From contig NZ_JADBGG010000010.1 in assembly GCF_014873765.1 (NCBI RefSeq), positions 26,909 through 90,908 on the forward strand: a stretch of DNA of 64,000 nucleotides, read 5' to 3'. The stretch comes from Desulfomicrobium macestii (lineage in GTDB: Bacteria; Desulfobacterota; Desulfovibrionia; Desulfovibrionales; Desulfomicrobiaceae). Every line of letters begins with the position of its first letter. Positions within the stretch are counted from its first letter, which is position 1. Below are positions 24,826 through 34,864 of the stretch, in pieces. The notes beneath the pieces are model-generated. The model saw only the letters and a list, made by a program, of their open reading frames with translations, was not told the origin of the DNA and searched no databases. A program made the position numbers and the translations under genes.

Positions 24826-26178
24826 CTACAAATACCCATACCCCACCGGGCACTCGTCCTGGCTCTTCTCCAGCACGGCGTTGACCAGCATGTCGTAGAG
24901 GGACAGCGCGCCTTCGTAACCGACATGCAGGATGCGCTGGCCCCCGAAGCGGTCATGGATGGGAAAGCCGACCCGGATGAGCGGGATGTTTGACGCCCGG
25001 GCCAGCTTGTAGCCTTTGCTGTGGCCGACCAGCAGATCCGGAGCCAGTTCGGCGGCCTCTTCCTCGATGTCCTTGAAATCCGCGCCGCTCCTGATCACGG
25101 GCATGTTCACGCAGACATCGCCGAGGGCCTCGGTGACCGCTTCCCTGAAACGCTCGCCCTGGGTGCCGGTGGCGGCCAGGACCGGCTGGACGCCGATCTC
25201 GCCCAGAAAGGAGCACATCGCGATCACGAAATCCTCCTCGCCGTAAACCACGGCCCGCTTGCCAAAAATGTACTTGTGCCCGTCGACCATGGCGTCGAGC
25301 AGCCTGCCCCGGTCAAAGGCGTCCTTTTCGGGCATGTCGCAGCCCGCGAATTCGCTCAAAGTGTCCATGAAGGCGTCCGTGGCCCGAAGGCCGATGGGGA
25401 TCATGGTCTTGCGGGCCGGAACCCCGAACTTGCGCTCAAGCACTCCGGAGGCCGATTCCGCCAGCCCCCCGGACATGCCGAACTCGATGGTCCCGGCCGC
25501 GCCGCCCATGGCCCGGATATCGGCCACGGGCGTGCCGCCGTCGGGCAGGGAGTGGTAGTCGTCCCAGATCACGCCATCCATGGTTCGGGATAGGTCGGGA
25601 AGCATGGTGAAACGCACGCCGGAGCGTTCGCCCAAACCGCGCAGGAAGCGATAATCCGCCGGGGACAGGAAGCCGGGCAGCAGATTCACGCCGCCGTGGG
25701 AGGCCCCCTTCTCCTTGACCACCTGATCGGCCAGGGAACGCACGGCCGCGTGCCAGCCTTCCATGTGCGTGCCCGAGTAGCTGGGGGTAGACACATGGAC
25801 CAGCTCCGGCAGCGGCAAATCGGCAAATTCCTCGCGAAATTCGTACAGATAGCGGCCGACATCGTCGCCGATGGTCTCGGTCAGGCAGGTCGTGGCCACG
25901 CCGACCAGATCCACGTCGTACTTGCGCATGACATTGAGGATGCCCTTCTTCAGGTTCGGCCCGCCGCCGTACACCGCGCTCTTCTCGCCCAGGGCCGAGG
26001 AGGCGATGTCCACGGGTTCGCGGTAATGGCTGATGATATAGCGCCGCATGTAGGTGGCGCAGCCCTGGGAGCCGTGCAGAAAGGGGACGGCGTTCTCGAT
26101 ACCCTTGAAAACCAGGGCCGCGCCCATGGGCGTGCACATCTTGCATGCGTTGGTGGTGGAAACGTAGGTGTTAGCCAT
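24826..26178 (-). CDS. nifN: NifN, FeMo-cofactor scaffold subunit
   Basis: A 450-residue protein of the NifK/NifN family that, with NifE, forms the scaffold on which NifB-co matures to FeMo-co. Family segments are CKMCTPMGAALVFKGIENAV near residue 12, HGSQGCATYMRRYI, and TTCLTETIGDDV near residue 96. The start overlaps the nifE stop by 8 bases, as expected for partners made in equal amounts. It lacks the NifX fusion seen in some NifN proteins; a separate NifX-like gene is upstream. Confidence 0.95.
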   Translation of the reverse strand: MANTYVSTTNACKMCTPMGAALVFKGIENAVPFLHGSQGCATYMRRYIISHYREPVDIASSALGEKSAVYGGGPNLKKGILNVMRKYDVDLVGVATTCLTETIGDDVGRYLYEFREEFADLPLPELVHVSTPSYSGTHMEGWHAAVRSLADQVVKEKGASHGGVNLLPGFLSPADYRFLRGLGERSGVRFTMLPDLSRTMDGVIWDDYHSLPDGGTPVADIRAMGGAAGTIEFGMSGGLAESASGVLERKFGVPARKTMIPIGLRATDAFMDTLSEFAGCDMPEKDAFDRGRLLDAMVDGHKYIFGKRAVVYGEEDFVIAMCSFLGEIGVQPVLAATGTQGERFREAVTEALGDVCVNMPVIRSGADFKDIEEEAAELAPDLLVGHSKGYKLARASNIPLIRVGFPIHDRFGGQRILHVGYEGALSLYDMLVNAVLEKSQDECPVGYGYL

Positions 26179-27574
26179 TGACGGCCTCCTTGGGGATGCA
26201 GGTCACGCGGGCGGATGTGGCCGGACGCGCGTTGCGCCGGGGCATGAACCTCCAGATCGGGCTCATGACCGAGGCGTGGATTTCCCTGGCGAAATTGTAC
26301 ATGCCGATGAAGCCTTCCAGCGCAATCTTGCGCTCGTGGTTGTGGTCGCAGAAACCGACGCCCAGCTTGTAGGCAATGGGCCGCTCCTTGACCCCGCCGA
26401 CGAACACGTCCACATCCTTTTCCTTGATGAACTGGGCCAGTTCGAGGGGATTGGCGTCATCGACGATGATGGTCCCGGGATCGGAGATGGCGGCCAGCTC
26501 CTTGTAATCCTCCTCGGTTCCTGTCTGGGAACCGACCACGACCACCGACATGCCGAGGTGCCTGAAGGCCTTGACCAGCGAGAAGGCCTTGAAGGACCCG
26601 CCCACGTACATGGCCACCTTCTTGCCTTCGAGATCGCGGCGCAGCTCGGCCAGCTTCGGCATCAGCACGGAAAGCTCCCCGCGAACCAGCTCCACGGTCT
26701 TGGCCTTTATTTCCGGATCCCTGTCCGAGAAAAAATCGGCCACCTTGTAGAGTGAATCGGCCATGTCCTCCACGCCAAGGTAGGATACCCGCTGGTAGGG
26801 AATGCCGTATTTCTCCTCCATCATCTTCGCCAGCTCCATGGTCGCCCCGGAGCACTGCACCAGATTCAGCGCCGCGCCGTGACAACGCCGGATGTCGTCC
26901 ACCCGCCCGTCGCCGGTGATGTTGGCCACGGTCTCGACCCCCATCTTCTTGAAATATTCGCGCACGATCCATGTCTCACCCGCCAGGTTGAAGTCGCCAA
27001 GGATGTTCACGCTCATGGGCGAGATGCCCGTGGTGTCGCCCGTGCCCACCAGGCGGAACATGGCCTTGCAGGCGGCGGCGTAGCCTTCGCGCTTGTTGCC
27101 CTTGAAGCCTTCGCTCATGACCGGCAGGACCGTTATGCCCGTGTCTTCGGAAACGCGGCGGCACACGGCCTCCAGGTCGTCGCCGATGAGGCCGACGATG
27201 CAGGTCGAATAGACGAAGGCGGCCTTGGGATTGTGCAGGCCGATGAGTTCGCGAAGGCTTGCTTCGAGCTTCTTCTCGCCGCCGAAGATGACGTCCATTT
27301 CCTGCAGGTCCGTGGAAAAGCTCAGGCGGTGCAGCTGCGGACCCGAGGAGATGGCCCCCCGGATGTCCCAGGTGTAGGTGGCGCAGCCGATGGGGCCGTG
27401 CACGAGATGCAGGGCGTCGGCTATGGGATAGAGCACCACCCGTGAACCGCAAAACACGCAGGCCCGCTGGCTGACCGCGCCGGCCAGGCTGGGGCGGTTG
27501 CACGCCATGGCAAAGGGCTCTTCGCCGATACGGTGCATCTGGCTTTTCCGTTCTTCGAGTATGGTCTTGTTCAT
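26171..27574 (-). CDS. nifE: NifE, FeMo-cofactor scaffold subunit
   Basis: A 467-residue NifD/NifE-family protein. Typical segments are RACVFCGSRVVLYPIADALH near residue 38, HGPIGCATYTWDIRG, and CIVGLIGDDLEAVC. With NifN it forms the heterotetrameric scaffold for cofactor assembly. The start at 27574 follows AAGGAGCACACC; the upstream frame to 27622 is not needed. A 13-bp perfect hairpin (27671-27719) lies between it and the ferredoxin gene. Confidence 0.95.
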   Translation of the reverse strand: MNKTILEERKSQMHRIGEEPFAMACNRPSLAGAVSQRACVFCGSRVVLYPIADALHLVHGPIGCATYTWDIRGAISSGPQLHRLSFSTDLQEMDVIFGGEKKLEASLRELIGLHNPKAAFVYSTCIVGLIGDDLEAVCRRVSEDTGITVLPVMSEGFKGNKREGYAAACKAMFRLVGTGDTTGISPMSVNILGDFNLAGETWIVREYFKKMGVETVANITGDGRVDDIRRCHGAALNLVQCSGATMELAKMMEEKYGIPYQRVSYLGVEDMADSLYKVADFFSDRDPEIKAKTVELVRGELSVLMPKLAELRRDLEGKKVAMYVGGSFKAFSLVKAFRHLGMSVVVVGSQTGTEEDYKELAAISDPGTIIVDDANPLELAQFIKEKDVDVFVGGVKERPIAYKLGVGFCDHNHERKIALEGFIGMYNFAREIHASVMSPIWRFMPRRNARPATSARVTCIPKEAVNG

Positions 27575-27670
27575 GGTGTGCTCCTTGGGGCGGTATCGCT
27601 GTGTTTGCGCCCGAAAATTCATCTCTGTATGGCCGCTTGGCCCATCGATCCAAAAATGTGGCTCATGGCT

Positions 27671-27719
27671 CCCGAATCCGCCGCAGGGCCGATGGAGGAG
27701 ACCCTCCGGCGGATTCGGG
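27671..27719. repeat. Intercistronic hairpin between fdx and nifE
   Basis: A perfect 13-bp inverted repeat, CCCGAATCCGCCG at 27671-27683 and CGGCGGATTCGGG at 27707-27719, in the 168-base gap. There is no T-run, so it is more likely an mRNA-processing or stability element than a full terminator. Confidence 0.7.
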
Positions 27720-27742
27720 GCAAAAATTCAATCAGTCAAAAC

Positions 27743-28045
27743 CTAGGACAAAAGATATTCGGCGCAGGGCTCGCCCGCCTCGATTCCGTCCAGGATGGCG
27801 TCGATGGCCTCTTCGCTGTCCACGCCGCCAAACCACCAGTTGTCGGGCTGGACGACCATGATCGGACCCTTTTCACACAGCTTCATGCAGCCCGTAGCCG
27901 TGATCAGGATATCGAGGCCCCGGGCCAGGATCTCTTCTTCCATGTACTGCAGGAATCCGTCGGTCTGCTTGAAGCACACGCCCTTGGGGTCGCCCCCGGC
28001 GCGAAAGCTCTGGCAAACGAGAATCTGTTTTTCGGGAATGGCCAT
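27743..28045 (-). CDS. Thioredoxin-fold [2Fe-2S] ferredoxin
   Basis: A 100-residue ferredoxin of the thioredoxin-like type found in nif clusters (as in Clostridium and Azotobacter FeSII-like proteins). Cysteine ligands lie in CQSFRAGGDPKGVC near the N-terminus and CMKLC near residue 57, before EKGPIMVVQPDNWW. It probably feeds electrons to nitrogenase or to cofactor assembly. The start at 28045 is six to eight bases after GGAG. It lies between the NifX-like gene and nifE. Confidence 0.9.
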   Translation of the reverse strand: MAIPEKQILVCQSFRAGGDPKGVCFKQTDGFLQYMEEEILARGLDILITATGCMKLCEKGPIMVVQPDNWWFGGVDSEEAIDAILDGIEAGEPCAEYLLS

Positions 28046-28062
28046 ATCTGTCTCCAAATTTT

Positions 28063-28425
28063 TTAAGAGTGATTTTCCGGCGCAAAATCCGCCGAACCAT
28101 AAAGCTGGCGCACCAGGCTGAGCACGAAGCCTTCGGCCTCGATGACCGTGAGTCCCTTGGCGGCCAGGACTTCGAGGGGCTTTGGGCCTACGCTCGCGAC
28201 CAGCAGGTAGGCGCAGTCGCTCAAGACCTCGGCCACCCCTTCCCAGCGGATGCTCCCGCCGCCGGGAGTCGGCGCGGGCCGGGTTCCGAGGAGACCGACC
28301 ATGCCCTGGTCACGGCCGTAGATCCTGAACTCCCGGACATGGCCGAGATGCATGTCCACGGTCTTGCCGGTGCTGCTGGCCACGGCCACCAGCGGACGAT
28401 TTCCCTGGGGAGGCGCGAAAGTCAT
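28063..28425 (-). CDS. NifX/NafY-like FeMo-cofactor binding protein
   Basis: A 120-residue single domain of the dinitrogenase iron-molybdenum cofactor family. Landmarks are VAVASSTGKTVDMHLGHVRE, which is close to the C-terminal domain of the local NifB (VATREGMLVNMHLGEAPG), and GGGSIRWEGVAEVLSDCAYL. It may carry NifB-co or FeMo-co between NifB, NifEN and NifDK. It lies between nifK and the ferredoxin. Whether to call it NifX or NafY cannot be settled from sequence. Confidence 0.88.
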   Translation of the reverse strand: MTFAPPQGNRPLVAVASSTGKTVDMHLGHVREFRIYGRDQGMVGLLGTRPAPTPGGGSIRWEGVAEVLSDCAYLLVASVGPKPLEVLAAKGLTVIEAEGFVLSLVRQLYGSADFAPENHS

Positions 28426-28443
28426 GATCCTGCTCCTTCAAGA

Positions 28444-28465
28444 GGCGGCGGGTCGCCCCGCCGCC
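28444..28465. repeat. Intercistronic hairpin between nifK and the NifX-like gene
   Basis: A perfect 9-bp GC stem with TCGC loop (GGCGGCGGG / CCCGCCGCC) in the 46-base gap after the nifK stop. It may protect the 3' end of the structural-gene message or limit readthrough into the assembly genes. Confidence 0.7.
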
Positions 28466-28471
28466 GGACAT

Positions 28472-29848
28472 CTAGTAGACGAGTTCAAACTTCTCTTCCG
28501 TTTCATCACGATCCGTGCGGGTCAGGATGAGATCGAGGATTCTGGTCAGCATGTGCAGCCCGCCCTTGTAACCGACGGTCGGAAAGTACTGGTGGCCGAC
28601 GCGGTCGAAGATGGGAAACCCAAAGCGCAGGAACGGGATGTCCTCGTCGCGGGCGATGTACTTGCAGTAGGTGTTGCCGATGATCAGATCCACGGGCTCG
28701 TTCTTGATCCACTGATGCAGCAGGAACATGTCCCCGCCCGCCTTGACGTTGGCCTTGTAACCGGCCTCGGACGTGATCTCGTCGATGCGCTTCTCGAACT
28801 TGTTGCCGGGGGTTCCGGTGACGATGTGCACGGGCTTCATGTCGATGGAGGCCAGGAATTCGGTCAGGGCGATGACCTGATCGGGATCGCCGACCAGGGC
28901 CACCTTCTTGCCGTGAAAGTACTGGTGCATGTCGGAGATCAGATCGACCAGCTGCCCGCGCTCGAAGGCGATGGTGTCGGGCACGTTCACGCCCGCGACC
29001 TTGCGCAGGGTGTCTATGAAGCGGTCCGTGGCCTTGAGGCCGAAGGGCATGTCGAGCACGGTGCAGGGCACCTTGCACTGGGTGTCCAGCCAGCGGGCCG
29101 CATCGGCCGAGCACCATTCGCCAAGGGCCAGGGTGCCGATGGCGTCGCCGGAGGCGACGAGATCCGCGACCGGAGTGCCGCCATCGGGGAACATCTTGTA
29201 TTCGCCGTTCAGCGCCCCGTTCAGGACGCCGGAGGTGTCCGGGAAGAGGATGATGTCAAGGCCCATGAGGGTGGCCATGCGCCTCACTTCCTCCATGTCC
29301 GAGGGCTCGACCCAGCCGGGAATGATGTTCACGCGGCCGTTCTTCTTGCCGGTGTTCACGGCGAAGCCCTTGGCCATGCCCTTGACCATGTTGGAGAAGC
29401 CGGTGACATGCGAGCCCACGTAGCTTGGCGTATTGGCGTAGATCACGTGCTTGCCTTCGGGCACCTTGCCGCTCTTCTTGGCCTTGTCGGTCATCTGCGG
29501 CAGATCGTCGCCTATGGTCTCGGACAGGCAGGTGGTGTGCACGGCGATGACGTCGGGCTCATAGACGGTGAAGATGTTCTCGATGGCCGAGACCAGGTTC
29601 GCGCCGCCGCCGAAGACCGAGGCGCCTTCGGTGAAGGAGCTGGTGGCGGCCGAAACGGGCTCCTTGTAGTGTCGGGTCAGTGCGCTGCGGTGATAGGCGC
29701 AGCAGCCCTGGGAGCCGTGAGAGTGCGGCAGGCAGCCGTGAATGCCGAGCGCCGCGTACATGGCGCCGATGGGCTGGCAGGTCTTGGCCGGGTTGATGGC
29801 CAGGGCGCTGCGTTCCTTTATTTCCTTGGGGGTATGTCTAAGTAGCAT
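28472..29848 (-). CDS. nifK: NifK, nitrogenase MoFe protein beta chain
   Basis: A 458-residue subunit, of the shorter type without the long N-terminal extension of Azotobacter NifK. P-cluster-type cysteines occur in AKTCQPIGAMYAALG (near residue 23), HGSQGCCAYHRS and HTTCLSETIGDD. It pairs with NifD. It starts 13 bases after the nifD stop and is followed by a GC hairpin. Length and N-terminus fit the nifH-nifI1-nifI2-nifD-nifK type of anaerobes and methanogens. Confidence 0.96.
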   Translation of the reverse strand: MLLRHTPKEIKERSALAINPAKTCQPIGAMYAALGIHGCLPHSHGSQGCCAYHRSALTRHYKEPVSAATSSFTEGASVFGGGANLVSAIENIFTVYEPDVIAVHTTCLSETIGDDLPQMTDKAKKSGKVPEGKHVIYANTPSYVGSHVTGFSNMVKGMAKGFAVNTGKKNGRVNIIPGWVEPSDMEEVRRMATLMGLDIILFPDTSGVLNGALNGEYKMFPDGGTPVADLVASGDAIGTLALGEWCSADAARWLDTQCKVPCTVLDMPFGLKATDRFIDTLRKVAGVNVPDTIAFERGQLVDLISDMHQYFHGKKVALVGDPDQVIALTEFLASIDMKPVHIVTGTPGNKFEKRIDEITSEAGYKANVKAGGDMFLLHQWIKNEPVDLIIGNTYCKYIARDEDIPFLRFGFPIFDRVGHQYFPTVGYKGGLHMLTRILDLILTRTDRDETEEKFELVY

Positions 29849-29860
29849 GATTATTTCCTC

Positions 29861-31501
29861 TTATTCCCAGACGTACGTGGCGGACAGTTCCGGGTTTTCC
29901 TGCCAGGGGGCCTTCATGTAACTCCAGACCTTGCTGTTCACGAGGCGGTCGATCTCATGATAGAAATTGACCGCGCCCTGAAAACCGGCATAGGGACCGC
30001 CGGAATCGTAGCTGTGCAGCTGCTTCATGGGGATACCCAGCTTCTGGATGGAGAACTTTTCCTTGATGCCCGCGCAGAAAACATCGGGTTTGATGATTTC
30101 GACCAGCTTTTCGGCCTCGTACTGATTGAGGTCGTCGATAACGAGGGTCTGATGATCCATGTCCGGGATCAGGCCGTCGTATTCCTTGAACTTCAGTCCG
30201 GCGGCTTCGAGTTTCGCCATCTCTTCGGAGGTCTTGCGCGGGGCGTAACGCTGCTCGTCCGCCTTGACCTCGATTTCCTCGATGTTGCGACTGTCGGCGT
30301 CGACCTTCAGATTCGGGATGACGTGGCGGCCTTCGTAGTCGTCGCGGTGGGCGAACTCGTAGCCCGCGGCCAGGGTCTTCATGCCCATCTCGGCAAAGAG
30401 GTCCTGGTAATGATGGGCGCGGGAACCGCCGACAAAGAGCATGGCGGTCTTGCCTTCGGTGCGGGGACGGATCTCGGCGATGACTTCCTCCACCACCGGC
30501 ATCTCCTCTGCGATGACCTCTTCCACACGGGCGGTCAGGCCCGGATCACCGAAGTATTCAGCGATCTTGCGCAGGGACTTGGCCGTGGATTTGGCGCCGA
30601 TGAAGTTGACCTTGATCCACGGGATGCCGAACTTGGTTTCGAGCATGTCGGCCACGTAGTTGATGGAGCGGTGGCACATGACCGCGGACAGATCGGCCTT
30701 GTGCGCCGAGGCGAACTGATCGTAGGTCGAGTTGCCGGAGAAGGTGGAGATATTGGTGATGCCGCATTTCTTGAGGATGCGGTCGATCTCGAACCCGTCG
30801 CCGCCGATGTTGTATTCGCCCAAAAGGTTGATCTTGAACTCGCCGGGCTTCTCGGCATCGTTCTCGCCCACCACTTCGCTGAAGATCTTGTTGTTGGCGA
30901 TGTGGTGACCGGCGGACTGGCTGACGCCCTTGTATCCTTCACAGCTGAAGGCGAAGACGTTGCAGTCGCCGAACTTGGCCTTCATCTTGCGGGCCACTGC
31001 GTGGATGTCGTCGCCGATGAGACCCACGGGACAGGTCGCGAAGATGGCGATGGCTTTGGGATGGAAGAGGTCGTAGGCTTCCTGGATGGCGGCCTGGAGT
31101 TTCTTTTCGCCGCCGAAGATGATGTCCTGGTCCTGCATGTCCGTGGAAAAACAGTACGGCATGAAGTTTTCCGCGCCCTCGGCCGAAGCGTCGGTCTGGT
31201 TGCGGCGAGTCAGCCAGGAATAGAATCCGCAGCCGATGGGGCCGTGGGTGATGTTGACGATGTCGCGGGTGGGCCCCAGAATGACGCCCTTGCAGCCGGC
31301 GTAGGTGCAGCCGCGCATGGTGATTATGCCTGGAATGGTGCGCACGTTGGCGGAAATTTCAGGGGTCTCGTTGCCCAGGGCCTCGTTGACGAGGATCTGG
31401 GAGGCGCGCTTTCTGGCCACCTTGGGCGGATACTTGGCGAGCATGTCCGCTTTTATGTCCGTGGGCGTCCAGTTGACGAGCTTCTTGGCAGATGATGGCA
31501 T
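29861..31501 (-). CDS. nifD: NifD, nitrogenase MoFe protein alpha chain
   Basis: A 546-residue catalytic subunit. P-cluster cysteines lie in MRGCTYAGCKG, HGPIGCGFYSW and ATCPVGLIGDD. The FeMo-co Cys ligand region is SAVMCHRS, and the cofactor His/homocitrate region is LHSYDSGGPYAGF. It is longer than Azotobacter NifD because of a charged insertion of roughly 50 residues (around 375-425), as in Clostridium NifD. The start at 31501 follows AAGGAG. The order nifH-I1-I2-D-K places it in the anaerobe/methanogen-like nitrogenase group. Confidence 0.96.
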   Translation of the reverse strand: MPSSAKKLVNWTPTDIKADMLAKYPPKVARKRASQILVNEALGNETPEISANVRTIPGIITMRGCTYAGCKGVILGPTRDIVNITHGPIGCGFYSWLTRRNQTDASAEGAENFMPYCFSTDMQDQDIIFGGEKKLQAAIQEAYDLFHPKAIAIFATCPVGLIGDDIHAVARKMKAKFGDCNVFAFSCEGYKGVSQSAGHHIANNKIFSEVVGENDAEKPGEFKINLLGEYNIGGDGFEIDRILKKCGITNISTFSGNSTYDQFASAHKADLSAVMCHRSINYVADMLETKFGIPWIKVNFIGAKSTAKSLRKIAEYFGDPGLTARVEEVIAEEMPVVEEVIAEIRPRTEGKTAMLFVGGSRAHHYQDLFAEMGMKTLAAGYEFAHRDDYEGRHVIPNLKVDADSRNIEEIEVKADEQRYAPRKTSEEMAKLEAAGLKFKEYDGLIPDMDHQTLVIDDLNQYEAEKLVEIIKPDVFCAGIKEKFSIQKLGIPMKQLHSYDSGGPYAGFQGAVNFYHEIDRLVNSKVWSYMKAPWQENPELSATYVWE

Positions 31502-31546
31502 GATGTTCTCCTTCGTGTGTCCTGGTTTCAATGGATGAAACCGGCT

Positions 31547-31921
31547 CTATTCAATGGACTTGGCGCCCTTTTCTCCGGTTCTGACCCGTACCGCGTCGAT
31601 CATGGGCAAAACGAAAATCTTGCCGTCGCCGGGCTGGCCGGTCCTGTTGACGTCCGTGACGACCTTGACCACCTCCGAGACCAGATCATCGGTGACCACG
31701 ACGGTCAGCATGCGTTTGGGATAGAGCTTGCCCTTCTCCCCCAGCACCGCCACCGCTTCCTCGATCCCCTTCCTGGCCCCTTCGAGAGGCTTCGCGTCCA
31801 CCAGACCCTTGCCGCGACCGAAAGCCTCATGGGCGAAGAAAGCGACCACGCCCGCGTCCTGCAAAGCCTTCTTGGTCTTGTTCATCATGTTCATGCGGAT
31901 GACCGCGATCACTTCTTTCAT
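31547..31921 (-). CDS. nifI2: NifI2, PII-family nitrogenase regulator
   Basis: A 124-residue PII-like protein. Core features are MKEVIAVIRMNMMNKTK, a long T-loop (FGRGKGLVDAKPLEGARKG to GEKGKLYPKRML), and PGDGKIFVLPMIDAVRVRTG at the C-terminus. In methanogens NifI1 and NifI2 form a complex that binds NifDK and blocks it under ammonium, relieved by 2-oxoglutarate; the family and gene position support the same post-translational control here. The gap to nifI1 is 2 bases. Confidence 0.94.
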   Translation of the reverse strand: MKEVIAVIRMNMMNKTKKALQDAGVVAFFAHEAFGRGKGLVDAKPLEGARKGIEEAVAVLGEKGKLYPKRMLTVVVTDDLVSEVVKVVTDVNRTGQPGDGKIFVLPMIDAVRVRTGEKGAKSIE

Positions 31922-31923
31922 GA

Positions 31924-32265
31924 CTATGCTCCTGCCGGGGTGCTGTCGCAGATGCCGGAACTGATGGTGAAGACATCGCTCACGTCGCTGACGAAAATCT
32001 TGCCGTCGCCGAAAGCGCCCTTGGCGCCGCTGCGGGCGGCCTTCATGATCACGCTGATGACGAAGTCCTTGTCCTCGGCCTTGACCACGCTCATGAGCAT
32101 GGTCTTGGGGATCTCGTCGTAGGTCACTTCGCCGATCTTGATGCCGCGCTGCTTGCCGCGACCGGCCACGGAATATTTGGTCACCGCCGGAAAACCTGCG
32201 TCCATGAGGGCTGCGAGAACGTCGTCGGACTTTTCGGGGCGTACGATTGCTCTGACCATGATCAT
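31924..32265 (-). CDS. nifI1: NifI1, PII-family nitrogenase regulator
   Basis: A 113-residue PII-like protein (MVRAIVRPEKSDDVLAALMD at the N-terminus, YSVAGRGKQRGIKIGEVTYDE in the T-loop, AFGDGKIFVSDVSDVFTI at the C-terminus). It partners NifI2 in ammonium switch-off of nitrogenase. The start at 32265 follows AGGAGAGAAAACAT; an ATG two codons later is possible. It follows nifH across a 121-bp palindromic repeat element. Confidence 0.94.
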   Translation of the reverse strand: MIMVRAIVRPEKSDDVLAALMDAGFPAVTKYSVAGRGKQRGIKIGEVTYDEIPKTMLMSVVKAEDKDFVISVIMKAARSGAKGAFGDGKIFVSDVSDVFTISSGICDSTPAGA

Positions 32266-32323
32266 ATGTTTTCTCTCCTTCGTTTCTTCTATAACTCTTT
32301 TTATTATTTAACTTTCACTCCAA

Positions 32324-32444
32324 GGTCGTTCAAAAATTCGTTGTGGCAAGGCGCGAGTCGAATTTGAAGGGTGAAGTGTAGCCGACTACATGAGCCCTTC
32401 AAAATCGGGGAGCAACGCAGTCCAGAACGGATTTTTGGACGACC
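32324..32444. repeat. Palindromic repeat element R3 between nifH and nifI1
   Basis: A 121-bp element with imperfect terminal inverted repeats: GGTCGTTCAAAAATTCG at 32324-32340 and CGGATTTTTGGACGACC at 32428-32444 (15 of 17 positions pair). The centre has a smaller palindrome GTAGCCGACTAC. It abuts the nifH stop codon, so the nifH message ends in a large foldable structure. Single copy in this window. Confidence 0.85.
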
Positions 32445-32446
32445 GC

Positions 32447-33469
<1,023 letters not shown>

Positions 33470-33547
33470 TTAGTGTCCGCACACCCAAGACCTCTCGTAA
33501 AAGCAATAAAACCATAAAATTCAAGATAATGAAGAAATCATAAAACG

Positions 33548-33563
33548 TGGCACCGACCGTGCA
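33548..33563 (+). promoter_or_regulatory. Sigma-54 promoter of nifV
   Basis: TGGCACCGACCGTGCA on the plus strand, a -24/-12 element with one deviation from TGGCAC-N5-TTGCA, 27 bases before the nifV start. Confidence 0.82.
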
Positions 33564-33589
33564 ATGACAAAGCAAACACGGGAGGACGC

Positions 33590-34711
33590 ATGTTGATCGA
33601 CACGACACTCAGGGAAGGGGCGCAAATGTTCGGGACCTGCATCCCAAATCAGATCGGAATCGAAATCGCCGGACGCATCGCGGACATGGGTGTGGAAGAG
33701 ATAGAGATCGGCTGGATGGGGCAACAGGGACTTGAAGAGTTGGTAAGGGCTCTGCGGCACAGGGGCGCGACCTGTGACCTGAGCGTATGGTCTCCCTGCC
33801 GCACGGTGGATGTGTACCGGGCAGCGGGGCTGGGCATCGACACGATCAACATCGGTCTGCCCGTTTCGGACCTGCACATCGCCGAGCGCCTGCGCACGGA
33901 CCGTGACGGCCTGACCGCCATGCTGCGCGAAACCGTGGGCCTGGCCCACTCCTGCGGCATCCGCCGCATCAGCATCGGCCTTGAGGACGTGACCCGCGCC
34001 GATCAGGAATTCGCCCTGTCCATGGCCCGCATGGCCCGGGACCTCGGCGCCGTGCGCATCCGCCTGGCCGACACGCTGGGCGTCATGACTCCGACCCGCA
34101 TCGCCGAACTGGTGCGCTTCTTCGCCGCCGGAGCGGACATGGAGATCGCCATCCACTGCCACAACGATTTCGGCATGGCCACGGCCAACGCCATCACGGC
34201 CCTGGAAGCGGGCGCGCACTGGGCCGACGTCTCGGTGCTCGGAATCGGCGAGCGCTCGGGCATCTCCGCCCTGGAGGAAGTGGCAGGTCACCTGCGGCTG
34301 GTGCAGGGCTACGATATCTACGACATGAATCTGGTGCGCGGACTGTGCGACATGGTGGCCGAACTCGCGCGCATCCCGGTGGCACGCAACCGGCCGGTTT
34401 CAGGCGATGACATTTTCGCGGCCGAATCGGGCCTGCACGTGGACGGCATCCTCAAAAACCCGGCGCTCTTCGAACCCTACGACCCGGCCCAGACAGGAGC
34501 CAACCGCATCCTGGCCCTGGGCGCCAAGGCCGGACGAGGCGCGGTCAGGACCATGCTCCGCCAGGTGGGCCTTGAAGGACCGCTGCACTCCATCGGCAGT
34601 CTGGTGGACACCATCCGCCAGCGCGCCGCCGGCGCGGGCCGCCCCTTGAGTCAGGTCGAGGTGCAGGATCTGGCCAAGACACAGAATTGCCTGGAAGGCG
34701 GGATTTGCTGA
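33590..34711 (+). CDS. nifV: NifV, homocitrate synthase
   Basis: A 373-residue enzyme of the HMGL/isopropylmalate synthase-like family that makes homocitrate, the organic ligand of FeMo-co, from 2-oxoglutarate and acetyl-CoA. DTTLREG at residues 4-10 and HCHNDFGMATANA near 187 supply the metal ligands; GERSGISALEEV near 223 is diagnostic. The start follows GGGAGGACGC. It is divergent from nifH with its own sigma-54 promoter, so it should be induced together with the nif operon. A 61-residue gene follows. Confidence 0.93.
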   Translation: MLIDTTLREGAQMFGTCIPNQIGIEIAGRIADMGVEEIEIGWMGQQGLEELVRALRHRGATCDLSVWSPCRTVDVYRAAGLGIDTINIGLPVSDLHIAERLRTDRDGLTAMLRETVGLAHSCGIRRISIGLEDVTRADQEFALSMARMARDLGAVRIRLADTLGVMTPTRIAELVRFFAAGADMEIAIHCHNDFGMATANAITALEAGAHWADVSVLGIGERSGISALEEVAGHLRLVQGYDIYDMNLVRGLCDMVAELARIPVARNRPVSGDDIFAAESGLHVDGILKNPALFEPYDPAQTGANRILALGAKAGRGAVRTMLRQVGLEGPLHSIGSLVDTIRQRAAGAGRPLSQVEVQDLAKTQNCLEGGIC

Positions 34712-34864
34712 GACAAGAGGAAAAGCGGACCGAAGAGCTGAAGCTCCGGGTCCTCAAGCGCACGGCAGGAACGCACAGCGGGAACAAGCCCGGCGGACTC
34801 GCGACGCATTTTGGGCGAACGTCGGACGAAAGATGAAAGAACATCAACGCGGATTGGAGGCCCC

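Noticed and set aside
29957..31495. A 512-codon plus-strand frame across nifD
   Set aside because: It lies opposite nifD, which has all family motifs; the frame is an antisense shadow.
34712..34843. Open frame from a TTG overlapping the nifV tail, ending at 34834
   Set aside because: About 43 codons, no ribosome site and no recognisable features; kept only as a note beside the 61-residue gene.
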